A stretch of DNA of 64,000 bases from NCBI RefSeq assembly GCF_001984575.1, contig NZ_LZNS01000001.1:186001-250000 (forward strand), given 5' to 3'. This document shows, one piece after another, positions 32,778-40,775 of this stretch (its first letter is position 1; every line of letters starts with the position of its first letter). The translations under genes were made by a program, and so were the position numbers. The notes beneath the pieces are model-generated. The model did no database searches. It was not told where the DNA came from and was given only the letters and a program-made list of their open reading frames with translations. The stretch comes from Streptomyces sp. MP131-18 (lineage in GTDB: Bacteria; Actinomycetota; Actinomycetes; Streptomycetales; Streptomycetaceae).

Positions 32778-34708
32778 CCACGGTCCCCGGCCCCGACCGG
32801 CCCCTGCGCACCGTGGTGGCGGGCACCAACTTCGGCCGCTTCTACCTCGACGCGGTCCTGGCCCACCCCGCCTTCGCCCTCGTCGGCATCCTGTCCCAGG
32901 GCGGGCCGCAGTCGCGGGAGGCGGCCGACCGGCTGGGAGTGCCCTGCCACAGCGCGGTCGACGAACTCCCCGACACGGTGGACGCCGCGTGCGTGGTGGT
33001 GCCCTCCGCCGTCATGGGCGGCTCCGGCACGGAACTGGGCCAGGCCCTGCTGAAGCGCGGGGTACACGTTCTCCAGGAACACCCGCTGCACCCGGACGAG
33101 TTGGCTGACTCGCTGCGGCTGGCGCGCACGGTCGGCAGGCAGTTCCGCGTCAACACCCACTATCCCCATGTGCCCTCCTCGCGGCGGTTCCTGCGGGCCG
33201 CCACCGGCCTGCGGGCGAGGCAGCGGGTGCTCTTCGTGGACGCGGCCTCGCCCGTGCACGTGCTGGCACCGTTGGTGGACATCCTCGGCCGGGCGCTGGG
33301 CGGGCTGCGCCCCTGGCGGCTGGGCGATCCCGCGCCGGTCCCCGACGACGTCAGGGCCGCCGCCGACGGTCGGGCGCCGCTGCGGCTGCTGCACGGCGCC
33401 GTCGCGGGCGTGCCGCTGACGCTCCGCGTGCACAACCAGCTCCATCCGGGAGACCGCGACAACCACGCCCTGTTCTGGCACCGCGTCAGCATCGGTACGG
33501 AGGGCGGCGTTCTCACCCTGGCCGACACCCACGGGCCGGTGCTGTGGCATCCCCGGCTGCACTCGCCCAGGGACGAGGGGCACCGTCTGGTCTTCCGGGC
33601 GGGGCCGGGAGCAGAGGGGCTGGCGTTGCCCGTCAGCCAGACATTCGATGACGACTCGCCACCGCCTCGTTTCGAGGACGTCTTCTCCGCGTGGTGGCCG
33701 GAGGCGTTCGGTATCGCGCTCACGGAGTTCGCGGACGCGATCGGGGCAGAGACCGACCCTCTGCGCGCGGCCGGCCCTGATCTGGCCGTCTTCGGCATGT
33801 GGCGCGACCTCATGGCGCGGCTGGGACCGCCGGAGCTGATCCGACCGGCCACGCCCACTCCGCTGGCCGCCAGGGACCTCCTTGAGCGGCCCGCGGTCTC
33901 GGCCCGTCGGCCGGGTTCGTCGGCTGACGCGCCACCGCCCGTCAACGAAGACACACCGGGCGCCGGTTATGACCAACCCGCTGAGTTCTTCGACCTGGGG
34001 GCGAGGGAACACACCGCGCGCACCGGGCCCGCAGTGGTGGCCGCGCTCGACGGCATCGACCCCTCGGTCGGCCCCCTGCTCGACATCGGAGCGGGCACCG
34101 GCCTGGTCACACGGCAGATCGCGGACGCCTACCCCGCCTGCGAGATCATGGCCACCGAGCCAGCCGCCGGGATGCGCGCCGTTCTCACCGCCCGGCTCGC
34201 CGAACGCACCGACCTCGCCCGGCGCACCACCGTGCTGCCCGAAGCGGCCCACGAACTGGTGCTGCCCGAACGCCTCTGCGGGGTGGTGCTCTGCGGGGTG
34301 CTGGGGCACCTTCCCCAGGACGCGCGCGGGGCCCTGCTCAGGGAACTGGCCGAACGTCTGCCCCCCGGCGCCCCCATCGTCGTGGAGGTGATGGGCCTGA
34401 CCAGCCCGGTGTCGATGCCCCCGACTCGCCTGCGGAGCGCCACCCTCGGGCGGCTGCGGTACGAGTGGTGGATGGCCGGCGAGCCCTCGGGCGAGGAACG
34501 GATGCGTCTGGACACCACGTGGCGGGTGTTCGACGACGAGCGGCTGGTGCGGGAGGTACGGGACCACTATCACTGGCACACCGTCAGCCTGCAACGGCTG
34601 GCCGACGAGAGCGGTCTCACCCTGCACCGCCTCCCGGCCCCGCACAGCACCCTCGTTCCGCACCTCGGCGTGCTGCGAGGTGCGGAACGAACCGAAGTCA
34701 CCAGGTGA
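32774..34708 (+). CDS. Thiazolinyl imine reductase fused to a SAM methyltransferase
   Basis: A 644-aa fusion. Residues about 1-375 are a Gfo/Idh-type thiazolinyl imine reductase (Irp3/PchG family): TVVAGTNFGRFYLDAV at the NADPH site, followed by VVVPSAVMGGSG, GVHVLQEHPLHPDELA and RVNTHYPHVPSSRRFL. It would reduce one thiazoline to thiazolidine on the carrier. After a proline-rich linker (about 376-395), residues about 400-640 form a class I methyltransferase with LLDIGAGTGLVTRQIA (about 435-450) and VVLCGVLGHLPQ. The methyltransferase half resembles the free enzymes at 36944 and 44625. In pyochelin and yersiniabactin systems the reductase is a separate single-domain protein, so the fusion is unusual. 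GTG start overlaps the previous stop; a longer upstream frame is spurious. Confidence 0.9.
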   Translation: MTTVPGPDRPLRTVVAGTNFGRFYLDAVLAHPAFALVGILSQGGPQSREAADRLGVPCHSAVDELPDTVDAACVVVPSAVMGGSGTELGQALLKRGVHVLQEHPLHPDELADSLRLARTVGRQFRVNTHYPHVPSSRRFLRAATGLRARQRVLFVDAASPVHVLAPLVDILGRALGGLRPWRLGDPAPVPDDVRAAADGRAPLRLLHGAVAGVPLTLRVHNQLHPGDRDNHALFWHRVSIGTEGGVLTLADTHGPVLWHPRLHSPRDEGHRLVFRAGPGAEGLALPVSQTFDDDSPPPRFEDVFSAWWPEAFGIALTEFADAIGAETDPLRAAGPDLAVFGMWRDLMARLGPPELIRPATPTPLAARDLLERPAVSARRPGSSADAPPPVNEDTPGAGYDQPAEFFDLGAREHTARTGPAVVAALDGIDPSVGPLLDIGAGTGLVTRQIADAYPACEIMATEPAAGMRAVLTARLAERTDLARRTTVLPEAAHELVLPERLCGVVLCGVLGHLPQDARGALLRELAERLPPGAPIVVEVMGLTSPVSMPPTRLRSATLGRLRYEWWMAGEPSGEERMRLDTTWRVFDDERLVREVRDHYHWHTVSLQRLADESGLTLHRLPAPHSTLVPHLGVLRGAERTEVTR

Positions 34709-35924
34709 CGGGCAACTGCTCCGGGCCGAAGGCGATGCCGTCGTGACGGAAACGGATCTCCTCCGGGTGGACGGTTGACCGGAGGGTGGGAACACGGTCC
34801 AAAAGGGTGCCGACAGCTATGTTGAGTTCAAGGCGCGCAATATTCTGACCCACGCACTGATGAACGCCGTAGCTGAATGCGACGTGCTTTTTTTCGGCAC
34901 GCCCGAAATCAATGCTATCGGGTTCACGAAAAACGTTGTGGTCATGATTCGCTGCAGCAAGCAGGGGGATAATTCCGTCTCCGGCGGGAATGATGTGCCC
35001 GCCGATGTCGAGGTCCTCGGTCGCGGTACGCAACGCGATCGAGTCCCCGACGGACAGGGCCCGGAGCAGCTCCTCGACGGCCGCGGGCAACAGGGAGTAG
35101 TCGGCGCGCAGCTGCTCCCAGAGACCCGGGTGATGGAGCAGAGCCAGCACGCTGAGCGCGATCTGGTTGGTAGTGGTCTCCCAACCGGCGACGATCAAGA
35201 TCGCGATGGTCGTGACCAGCTCCTCACGGCTCACCAGCCCCGGGTTCAACTGCTCGACCACCAGTCGGCTCAGCAGATCCTCACCCGGTCGCGCCGCGCG
35301 TTCGGCGATCAGGTCATCGACCACCGAGGAGAGCGCCCCTACGCCTTCGCTGGCCCCCTCGGCGGTGCTGGAACCGCCTCCGAAGACCTGCGACCCCAGC
35401 GTCCCGGTGACGCGCCGGAACGCCGGGTCGGCCCGCCGCACGCCGACCAGCTCGCACATCACCGTGCTGGAGACGGCATGGGCGAAGTGCCTGACCAGGT
35501 CGGCCGGCGGACCGAAGGCGAGGAGTTCGTCGACTCGCTCGTCCACGACACGCTGGATGTCCCGCCGCATCCGGCGCGCCTTGCGGACGGTCATCTCCGC
35601 CAGCAACATACGCCGGAAGCGCGTATGTTCGGGCGGGTCCATCCGGATGAAGGGCCGGGACTCGGCCCCCACCTCCTGCTCCCCCTGCACCAGTGCAGGA
35701 AAGTTCGGGTGGCGGACGTCGGCGCTGACCCTGGGGTCCGCCAGCACCGCGCGGACCTCGTGGTAGCCGGTCACCACCCAGGCCGCCCTCCCCGTAGGCA
35801 GGGTCACTCGGGTCACCGGCCCCTTTTCGCGCCACTCCCGGTAGGCCTCCGGCGCGGCGAACGGGCAGCCCCTCGGGACCGGGAACGCCTGTGGGCCGAG
35901 GCCCTCCGTGTCGAACTCCGTCAT
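34698..35924 (-). CDS. Cytochrome P450
   Basis: A 408-aa class I bacterial P450: I-helix AGWETTTNQ, K-helix region EELLRALSV and heme loop FSYGVHQCVGQNIARLE with the axial thiolate at Cys357. The start ATG 35924 follows GGAAGGTGCAGGA. Its 3' end overlaps the convergent reductase/methyltransferase gene by 11 bp. Electron supply is probably the 3Fe-4S ferredoxin at 17447. It likely oxidises the peptide or a ring (hydroxylation or aromatisation), which cannot be fixed from sequence. A perfect 20-bp palindrome lies 56 bp upstream of the start. Confidence 0.93.
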   Translation of the reverse strand: MTEFDTEGLGPQAFPVPRGCPFAAPEAYREWREKGPVTRVTLPTGRAAWVVTGYHEVRAVLADPRVSADVRHPNFPALVQGEQEVGAESRPFIRMDPPEHTRFRRMLLAEMTVRKARRMRRDIQRVVDERVDELLAFGPPADLVRHFAHAVSSTVMCELVGVRRADPAFRRVTGTLGSQVFGGGSSTAEGASEGVGALSSVVDDLIAERAARPGEDLLSRLVVEQLNPGLVSREELVTTIAILIVAGWETTTNQIALSVLALLHHPGLWEQLRADYSLLPAAVEELLRALSVGDSIALRTATEDLDIGGHIIPAGDGIIPLLAAANHDHNVFREPDSIDFGRAEKKHVAFSYGVHQCVGQNIARLELNIAVGTLLDRVPTLRSTVHPEEIRFRHDGIAFGPEQLPVTW

Positions 35925-35979
35925 GTGTCCTGCACCTTCCTTCGGTGACGTCCGAGCGAGACCGTGCACACCTCTCCAC

Positions 35980-35999
35980 GTATTCGCTATAGCGAATAC
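35980..35999. promoter_or_regulatory. Perfect 20-bp palindrome upstream of P450
   Basis: GTATTCGCTATAGCGAATAC is an exact inverted repeat with no spacer, 56 bp upstream of the P450 start and 140 bp upstream of the divergent thioesterase. Length and symmetry fit an operator for a dimeric MarR, TetR or GntR-type repressor. It is unlike the Zur sites in the window. The central TATAG may overlap a -10 element. Confidence 0.6.
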
Positions 36000-36138
36000 A
36001 CGCCCTCTCGGTAACTTGGCGCGCGCACCCAGGGATGTCCCCTTGTTTGCGTGGAGATGACAACTGCATTCATAATACTTCGTGTGTCCCTGAAATGGTC
36101 GGGAGAGACCAGGCGAGCAGGAATGGACAGGAATACTC

Positions 36139-36930
36139 ATGGCGTTGGAACACGCTGACCTCAGCCCCTGGTTGAGGCGTTCCTCTCTCCGCCCCCGGGC
36201 AAGGCTGCGCTTGGTCTGCCTGCCACACGCGGGAGGTGCGGCGTCCTCGTTCCGGCCCTGGCAGAGCCTTCTGCCGACGGAGGTGGAGGTCCTGACGGTC
36301 CAGTACCCGGGGCGGGAGGACCGTTTCCACGACGCGCTGGTGGACACCATGGACGAGTTGGTCCGGGAGGTGGTGGCCGCTGTGGGCCCCGTTCTCGATC
36401 GGCCCTACGCGCTGTTCGGTCACAGCATGGGCAGTGCCGTCGCCTACGAGGTTGCCCTGGCACTCCGCCGGATCGGGCAACCGCCTCCCGTCCGCCTCGT
36501 GGCCTCGGGGCGGCCCGCGCCACACCGCACTCCCGGCGGGAACGTCCATCTCAGGGACGACGACGCGCTCGTCGACGACATGGTGAGGCTCGGCGGCACC
36601 CCGCGCGAGGTGATGGCCGACCCTGACCTGCGTGCCATGGTGTTGCGCTATGTGCGCAACGACTACCGACTGATCGAACGGTATCGCCCCGCCACCCCCC
36701 GCACGCTGCCCTGCCCGGTGAGCGTGTTCGTGGGGGAGGACGACCCCGAGTGCGGACGGAATGAGGCACAGACCTGGTCCGAGGTCACGCCCGAACCGCT
36801 CAGCGTGAGCGTCTTCGCCGGCGGCCACTTCTTTCTCGCGCCCCAGCGGGAACGAGTCGCCGAGGCCATCTGCCGAGCCCTGGCCCTGCCCGCGCCCCGC
36901 CCGGCCAGGGCTTGGCCCAGCACCCCCTGA
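36139..36930 (+). CDS. Type II thioesterase
   Basis: A 263-aa alpha/beta hydrolase of the editing thioesterase family: RLVCLPHAGGAASSFRPW near the N-terminus, VQYPGREDRF, nucleophile elbow GHSMGS, acid in FVGEDDPEC and catalytic His in GGHFFL. It would clear mis-primed acyl or amino acyl groups from the carrier domains of the two NRPSs. Note that it has the normal Ser nucleophile, unlike the TE domain of NRPS2. First gene of a two-gene unit with the next methyltransferase (13 bp gap). Confidence 0.93.
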   Translation: MALEHADLSPWLRRSSLRPRARLRLVCLPHAGGAASSFRPWQSLLPTEVEVLTVQYPGREDRFHDALVDTMDELVREVVAAVGPVLDRPYALFGHSMGSAVAYEVALALRRIGQPPPVRLVASGRPAPHRTPGGNVHLRDDDALVDDMVRLGGTPREVMADPDLRAMVLRYVRNDYRLIERYRPATPRTLPCPVSVFVGEDDPECGRNEAQTWSEVTPEPLSVSVFAGGHFFLAPQRERVAEAICRALALPAPRPARAWPSTP

Positions 36931-36943
36931 GCCAAGCCCCGCG

Positions 36944-37705
36944 ATGACAACCGAGACGAGAGGACCCGAGCCCGTGGTCGCCGACTACTACACCGCCTCC
37001 GCCGAGTTCTACGAGATGGTCGCGTCCCGCCATGTAGCCACCAGCGCAGGGCCGTTGACCACGGCCCTGTCCGGGGTGGACATCGGGCACGGACCCGTGG
37101 TGGAGATCGGCGCGGGGACCGGTCGTATCACCGCCGTGATCGCCGAAGCCCTGCCGGGAGCCTCCCTGATCGCGGTGGAACCCTCCACGCCCATGCGCGC
37201 GATGCTCACCAGCCGGGTCTTCGGCGACCCCGGCCTGCGCAGCAGGGTCACCATCCTCGCCGAGCCCGCCCAGCGCGTTGAACTCCCGGCCCGCGTCAGC
37301 GCTGTCGTGATCTTCGGCGTAGTGGGGCACCTCTCCAAGGAGGAACGGGTTGGCCTGTGGCGCATGTTGAGCGAGCGCCTTCCCCCGGGCGGCCCCATCG
37401 TCGTGGAGCTGATGGGGGCGGGCAGCACCCGGCCTATTCCCCCTTTCCGGATGCTGCGCGAGACGATCGGGGAACAGACCTATGAGTGGTGGACGGAGGC
37501 CGAGCCCGTCGCGGGCAACCTCATGCGGTGGTGCACCTCATGGAAGGTGTTCCGCGACGGGCGTCTCGTTCGCGATACCACCGACACGTACTCCTGGGAA
37601 AACCTCACGCTGGAAGCGCTGGCCGAGGAAGCAGGTCTGAGCAGCCGCATGATCAGTGCCGGCGGAGTGCCCGGCTCTCCGGAGATCGGCATCCTCCACC
37701 GATGA
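36944..37705 (+). CDS. SAM-dependent class I methyltransferase
   Basis: A 253-aa enzyme with motif I VVEIGAGTGRITAVIAEALP (about 53-72), post-motif acidic AVEPSTPMRAML, and the block VVGHLSKEER...LPPGGPIVVELMG. It shares the pattern VxGHL...LPPGxPIVVExMG and a YEWW motif with the methyltransferase half of the reductase fusion at 32774, indicating duplication inside the cluster. Target (C, N or O atom of the peptide) unknown. It is convergent with the next methyltransferase, 19 bp away. Confidence 0.88.
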   Translation: MTTETRGPEPVVADYYTASAEFYEMVASRHVATSAGPLTTALSGVDIGHGPVVEIGAGTGRITAVIAEALPGASLIAVEPSTPMRAMLTSRVFGDPGLRSRVTILAEPAQRVELPARVSAVVIFGVVGHLSKEERVGLWRMLSERLPPGGPIVVELMGAGSTRPIPPFRMLRETIGEQTYEWWTEAEPVAGNLMRWCTSWKVFRDGRLVRDTTDTYSWENLTLEALAEEAGLSSRMISAGGVPGSPEIGILHR

Positions 37706-37724
37706 GGAAGCCGGGGTGCCATGG

Positions 37725-38576
37725 TTAGTCGAGGGTCCCTGTCACCAGCAGCATGGGGTGTAGCAGGTGGTACCCGGGCTCGTTGAGCGCGTAGCCGTCG
37801 CTGCCCGGGGTCATCAGTGTGACGGCCCGCGCCAACTCCTCCTCGCTCATCCCGGCTTCCCGACCCTGCTCGCGCGCGGCGTCAAGAAGTTCGGGCCAGA
37901 CCACCCGCTCCAGGTAGGGACGCGCCGTCGGGTCGTCCTCCAGAGGGAAGACGGCCCGGGGCATCAGCCGCACCCGGGGGCCGCGCAGCCCCGCCGCCAG
38001 CACCCAGTGCACCAACCGCTCGTTGTGCGTTGGGCCGTCCCCGGGAATACCCCAGTTCATCTGTGAGGCGACACGCAACTTCTGCTGCACCCGGGAATGA
38101 CCGGGCAGGAACGTGGCCTGGTAATAACCGCTGCTGAAAAGCGCCAGGACTCCCCCCGGGTTGAGCGCCCCGACCAGGGCGGCCACCGCGGCTTCGGGAT
38201 CGGGGAAGTTACCGGGCCAGATCACGTCACTCGCCCAGATCGCGTCGAACCCCGCCCCCGACCGTGCCGCCTCCGCCAGCACATCCAGCAGATCCGCCTG
38301 CCTGGTCTCGACCCGATCGGCGACACCTTCCCTCTCGGCATAGGCGGCGGCCAGTTCGAGCGCGTCGGCGTTCTGGTCCACGCCGAGAACACGCGCGTCC
38401 GGGTCCGCCGCATGCGCCAGGGCGACAAGCCCGCCCCCCGCGCCCGTGCCCGCATCGAGCAATCGCCGTCGGCCACCAAGGTCAAGGGTGCGCATCGCCT
38501 CGCCGATGGTCGGGGCGACGAAGGCGCGGTTGGTCAACAGATATGTCGTGACGGTGTCCGTCGTCATTTCTCTCAT
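37725..38576 (-). CDS. SAM-dependent methyltransferase (different subfamily)
   Basis: A 283-aa enzyme with LLDAGTGAGGGLVALA as motif I, VLGVDQNADALELAAA and IWASDVIWPGNFPD. It lacks the VxGHL/YEWW features of the other cluster methyltransferases and is of the Methyltransf_11/31 type. The start may be ATG 38576 or ATG 38567 (MTTDTVTTYL). A strong Zur-box-like site lies about 350 bp upstream. Substrate unknown. Confidence 0.85.
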   Translation of the reverse strand: MREMTTDTVTTYLLTNRAFVAPTIGEAMRTLDLGGRRRLLDAGTGAGGGLVALAHAADPDARVLGVDQNADALELAAAYAEREGVADRVETRQADLLDVLAEAARSGAGFDAIWASDVIWPGNFPDPEAAVAALVGALNPGGVLALFSSGYYQATFLPGHSRVQQKLRVASQMNWGIPGDGPTHNERLVHWVLAAGLRGPRVRLMPRAVFPLEDDPTARPYLERVVWPELLDAAREQGREAGMSEEELARAVTLMTPGSDGYALNEPGYHLLHPMLLVTGTLD

Positions 38577-39023
38577 GGTGGATCAGCCCCTTGCTGCATA
38601 GGTGAAGCCATACAGGTGATCGTCTACAGTCGGTGGACCCAGCGTCGGCCTTATCCGCGCCTGCCCCCTCCCCCGGCAACCGACGTGGCTCGGGAAGGGG
38701 CGAGGCGGCTGCATCCGGCGTCGGGCGCGGCGACGCATGACCGTGGTGACGGTCCGTGCCGCGCAACCGAGCGTGCTCCGGGAGGGAGGGCTGGCAATGA
38801 CCGCGCCCCGGGATGGCCAGGCCACTGCCGGGGGGCGCTGGCCGCCTCCGGATGTTGCGCACCCCGGACCGTGGTCCCAGGACAGCACGCCGTTCCCGCC
38901 CGGCGCACCCAACTGAGCACACGTAATGGTAACCATTTTCAACTCACGGGCAAGTGGGGCTGTACACCACACACGTCACGCCGAAGCCTTCCGAACGCGC
39001 CGCCCGCTCTTCTCTACCGACAA
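38577..39023. other. 447-bp non-coding stretch with a Zur-box-like site
   Basis: No convincing gene on either strand. It holds the operator at 38922-38942 and otherwise only arginine/proline-rich accidental frames. The distance from operator to the methyltransferase start (about 350 bp) is unusually long, so a long leader, a second promoter nearer the gene, or a lost small gene are possible. Confidence 0.5.
38922..38942. promoter_or_regulatory. Zur-box-like operator
   Basis: TAATGGTAACCATTTTCA contains a perfect 6-1-6 palindrome AATGGTAACCATT at 38925-38937 and the TGAAAATG half-site on the minus strand (rc of CATTTTCA). It is the most symmetric of the five Zur-like sites. It lies between the 3' end of the ABC pair and the methyltransferase at 37725-38576, which it could control. 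Confidence 0.65.
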
Positions 39024-40775
39024 CTACTCCCCCGGAGTGGGCGAGGTGAGCCGCCACCCGGCCGAGCGGGTGCGCTCCTCCCAGAACGCCCGGTATCGGC
39101 CACCGTGTTGGAGGAGTCGTTCGTGGTTCCCCTCCTCTACTGTTCGGCCGCCGTCCAGCACCACGATCTGGTCGGCCGAGCGCACTGTAGGGAGCCGGTG
39201 CGCGACCACGATAAGGGTGCGGTTCGCGCGCAATGAGGTGAGCGCGGCGACCACGGCAGCGTCGTTGGCGGCGTCCAGCGCCGCCGTCGCCTCGTCGAGC
39301 AGCACGATCGGCGCGTCCTTCAGCAGCGCGCGGGCGATCGAGATCCGCTGACGTTCTCCGCCGGAGAGAGCCGCGCCGCCCTCGCCGACTCGAGTCCGCC
39401 AGCCATCGGGGAGCCGGTCCACCACTTCTGTGACGCGAGCGAACTCGGCCGCCGTCCGCAGCTCCTCGTCACTCGCCTCGGGCCGGCTCATCCGGATGTT
39501 CTCCTCGATGGTCCCGTCGAAGAGGTAGACATCCTGGAAGACCAGCGAGATGTGGCGCATCAACTCCTCGGTGCCCAGCTCCCGTACGTCCCTGCCCCCG
39601 ATCGAGACCGTGCCCTCGTCCACGTCCCAGAACCGGGCGATCAGCCGCAGCACCGTGGTCTTGCCGGACCCCGAGGGCCCCACCAGCGCCGTCATCGTGC
39701 CCGGCCGCGCCACGAGACTCACGTCCCGCAGGACCGGCTCGCCGCCGTATCCGAAGGTGACACCACGCAGTTCGACGGAAGGCTCGGCGGGCCCCTCCCC
39801 GGCGGGAGTGACCTGTGGGACAGGCAACTCAGCCGTGGCCAGGATCTCCTGGTACCGCGCCATGGCGTTGCCGGCCATACGGAGGGCGGCCCCGTTCTCC
39901 ACAGCCGTCATCAAGGGCTCGACCAGCCGGACACCGAGCACCATCAGTGCCACCAGCTCGGCAGTTCCCAGCTCACCGCCCAGGGCGAGCCTGGCACCCG
40001 CCGCGAGCAGAGCGACCAGCAGCAGTTGGATCACAAGGTTGGTGGACAGCAACGCGGGCGCGGCGATCACGGTGGTGGAACGCTGCGCCGCGCTCTGCTC
40101 GGCGAGGGCATCCTCCAGCAGCCGGTGCCCCGAAGCAGTCCGGCCAGTGGCACGGAGTGTGGCCTGGGCCTGGGCAAACTCCACCACCCGGCCGGCCGCC
40201 GCGGTGGTGGCTGTCTTCTGCACGCGGTCCAGCCGAGCCACCAGCCGACCGGCCCAACGGCCCACTACGGCCACCAGGGGAAGTCCGACCAGGGCCACCA
40301 AGGCGAGTCGCCATTCGAAGAGGAACATCGCCACGACCAGGGTCAGGGGCGTGACCACCGAGGCCACCACTGGACGCAGCAGGTGCGCGGGTACGCCCAT
40401 CATGTCGACGATGCCCCGGCTGGAGAGCTGGCTCAGCTCGCCGACCCGGCGCGGGTCGGAGAACCAGCCCAGTGGGAGCGCGGCGACCTTGTCGCCAAGC
40501 CGGCGGAAGAGCTGCCTGGCCACGCCGATGGCGGCGTGATAGGCGGCCAGTTGGGCGCGGTAGCGCACTACGGAGTAGCAGGCGAAGAGCACGGCAACGG
40601 CAATGATCCAGGGCCAGGCATCCGGTGGCCGGTCGGAGAGAACACGCTCCAGCGCTGGGACCATGCAGGCGTAACCGATTCCGGCCAGCACCGACTCGAT
40701 CACCAGGCTGATCAGGTTTTTGCGAATGGGTCGGGCTCCGGGCCGGTCCCCGAGGCTCAGCAGTGTTCGGATCAC
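39024..40775 (-). CDS. ABC transporter, fused membrane-ATPase half (YbtQ/IrtB-like)
   Basis: A 583-aa half transporter: N-terminal six-helix membrane domain (about 1-320) and C-terminal ATPase with GPSGSGKTT, LSGGERQR and VLLDEATAALDAAND. GTG 40775 is chosen because its GTGA overlaps the stop of the preceding subunit; the frame upstream is a shadow. Together with 40772-42559 it forms a heterodimer like YbtP/YbtQ or IrtA/IrtB, which import metal-loaded yersiniabactin or mycobactin. Direction of transport is inferred from those homologues; coelibactin-type loci carry a similar pair. Confidence 0.9.
   Translation of the reverse strand: MIRTLLSLGDRPGARPIRKNLISLVIESVLAGIGYACMVPALERVLSDRPPDAWPWIIAVAVLFACYSVVRYRAQLAAYHAAIGVARQLFRRLGDKVAALPLGWFSDPRRVGELSQLSSRGIVDMMGVPAHLLRPVVASVVTPLTLVVAMFLFEWRLALVALVGLPLVAVVGRWAGRLVARLDRVQKTATTAAAGRVVEFAQAQATLRATGRTASGHRLLEDALAEQSAAQRSTTVIAAPALLSTNLVIQLLLVALLAAGARLALGGELGTAELVALMVLGVRLVEPLMTAVENGAALRMAGNAMARYQEILATAELPVPQVTPAGEGPAEPSVELRGVTFGYGGEPVLRDVSLVARPGTMTALVGPSGSGKTTVLRLIARFWDVDEGTVSIGGRDVRELGTEELMRHISLVFQDVYLFDGTIEENIRMSRPEASDEELRTAAEFARVTEVVDRLPDGWRTRVGEGGAALSGGERQRISIARALLKDAPIVLLDEATAALDAANDAAVVAALTSLRANRTLIVVAHRLPTVRSADQIVVLDGGRTVEEGNHERLLQHGGRYRAFWEERTRSAGWRLTSPTPGE

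Noticed and set aside
35980..35999. 20-bp palindrome as a sixth Zur box
   Set aside because: It lacks the TGAAAAT half-site and the central ATGAT/ATCAT; a different regulator is more likely.
38482..38922. Minus-strand frames under the 38922 Zur-like site as a zinc-regulated small gene
   Set aside because: The frames are Arg/Pro/Ala-rich with no domain, and the longest runs into the methyltransferase gene out of frame.
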